A DNA stretch of 5,384 nucleotides from assembly GCA_947568605.1 (NCBI GenBank), contig CANOPV010000069.1:1-5384 (forward strand), in the 5' to 3' direction. This DNA is from an uncultured Clostridium sp. (GTDB taxonomy: Bacteria > Bacillota > Clostridia > TANB77 > CAG-508). The translations under genes and the position numbers were made by a program. This document shows, piece by piece, positions 5,287 to 5,384 of this stretch. Under the pieces are notes generated by a model. The model searched no databases and had not been told where the DNA came from. It saw only the letters and a list, made by a program, of their open reading frames with translations. Within the stretch, counting starts at the first letter, position 1, and the number at the start of each line of letters is the position of its first letter.

Positions 5287-5384
5287 CTTTTGGCTCCAAT
5301 CGCTACGCTCTGCTTCGGCTAAAAATTATTTTTTTTCAAAATTAGTTTTCCAGGCTCACGGGTATTCCCCGCCTCCGAACTTGC
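5287..5384. other. Gene-free, locally GC-richer segment at the window end, possible dispersed repeat
   Basis: After the AT-rich direct repeats the composition jumps: GGCTCCAATCGCTACGCT (5292-5309), then CTGCTTCGGC, and 5351-5384 is again GC-rich. Within the last part AGGC (5352-5355) pairs with GCCT (5371-5374), enclosing GGG-TATT-CCC (5360-5369). This suggests a structured or repeat element rather than unique spacer. The segment is cut by the window edge. It holds no plus-strand gene. On the minus strand a short open frame enters from outside and stops at 5319-5321, but it resembles nothing I know. No convincing terminator follows the DUF881 gene; only a weak AAAAAT/ATTTTT pair at 5188-5202 is seen. 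Confidence 0.4.

Noticed and set aside
5319..5384. Minus-strand gene end entering from the right edge
   Set aside because: About 21 codons of open frame ending at TAG, in a GC-shifted, repeat-like segment, with no recognisable protein motif.

Overview
The window is AT-rich bacterial DNA (very low GC by eye, with A-ending codons such as AAA, GAA and ATA dominating the housekeeping genes). It has strong AGGAGG-type ribosome binding sites and sigma-A-like promoters. Gene content and order (MurA, FtsQ/DivIB with a long basic cytoplasmic tail, a DUF881 protein) point to a low-GC Firmicute, most likely an uncultured or gut-type clostridial lineage. This placement is inferred from gene content and composition, not from a search.

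Layout. Positions 3-686 hold the C-terminal part of a methionyl-tRNA synthetase (metG), cut by the window edge. A perfect 11-bp inverted repeat at 703-736 ends it and also serves the convergent gene at 743-1246 (minus strand), which encodes a 167-residue cysteine-rich protein of unknown function. A divergent promoter region (1247-1424) has two good sigma-A promoters flanking a near-perfect 36-bp palindrome. On its other side, 1425-2183 encodes a BRO-N (phage antirepressor/DinD-like) protein. From 2195 the leader and promoter of murA begin. murA (2277-3533), ftsQ/divIB (3534-4454) and a DUF881 gene (4458-5189) form a tightly packed operon for peptidoglycan precursor synthesis and cell division. 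The last 195 bases contain no supported gene; they hold direct repeats and a locally GC-richer segment that may be a dispersed intergenic repeat.

How the genes relate. The murA-ftsQ-DUF881 block is a classic division and cell-wall cluster: MurA makes the first committed lipid II precursor, FtsQ is part of the divisome, and DUF881 genes usually sit next to ftsQ, sbp and ftsZ. The pair between metG and murA looks like an accessory insert. Both genes use ATT for isoleucine far more than murA does, one is a phage-type protein, and they share a divergent regulatory region.

The most notable observation is that the BRO-N protein is a chimera. About 200 residues of BRO-N plus the start of its usual C-terminal domain run in frame into about 52 residues that look like the extreme C-terminus of a class I glutamine amidotransferase-like hydrolase (peptidase C26, PuuD-like). 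That tail keeps the His-x-Glu pair of the catalytic triad in an altered W-H-L-E motif. It looks like a gene fusion made by a deletion, leaving a remnant of a lost hydrolase gene upstream of murA.
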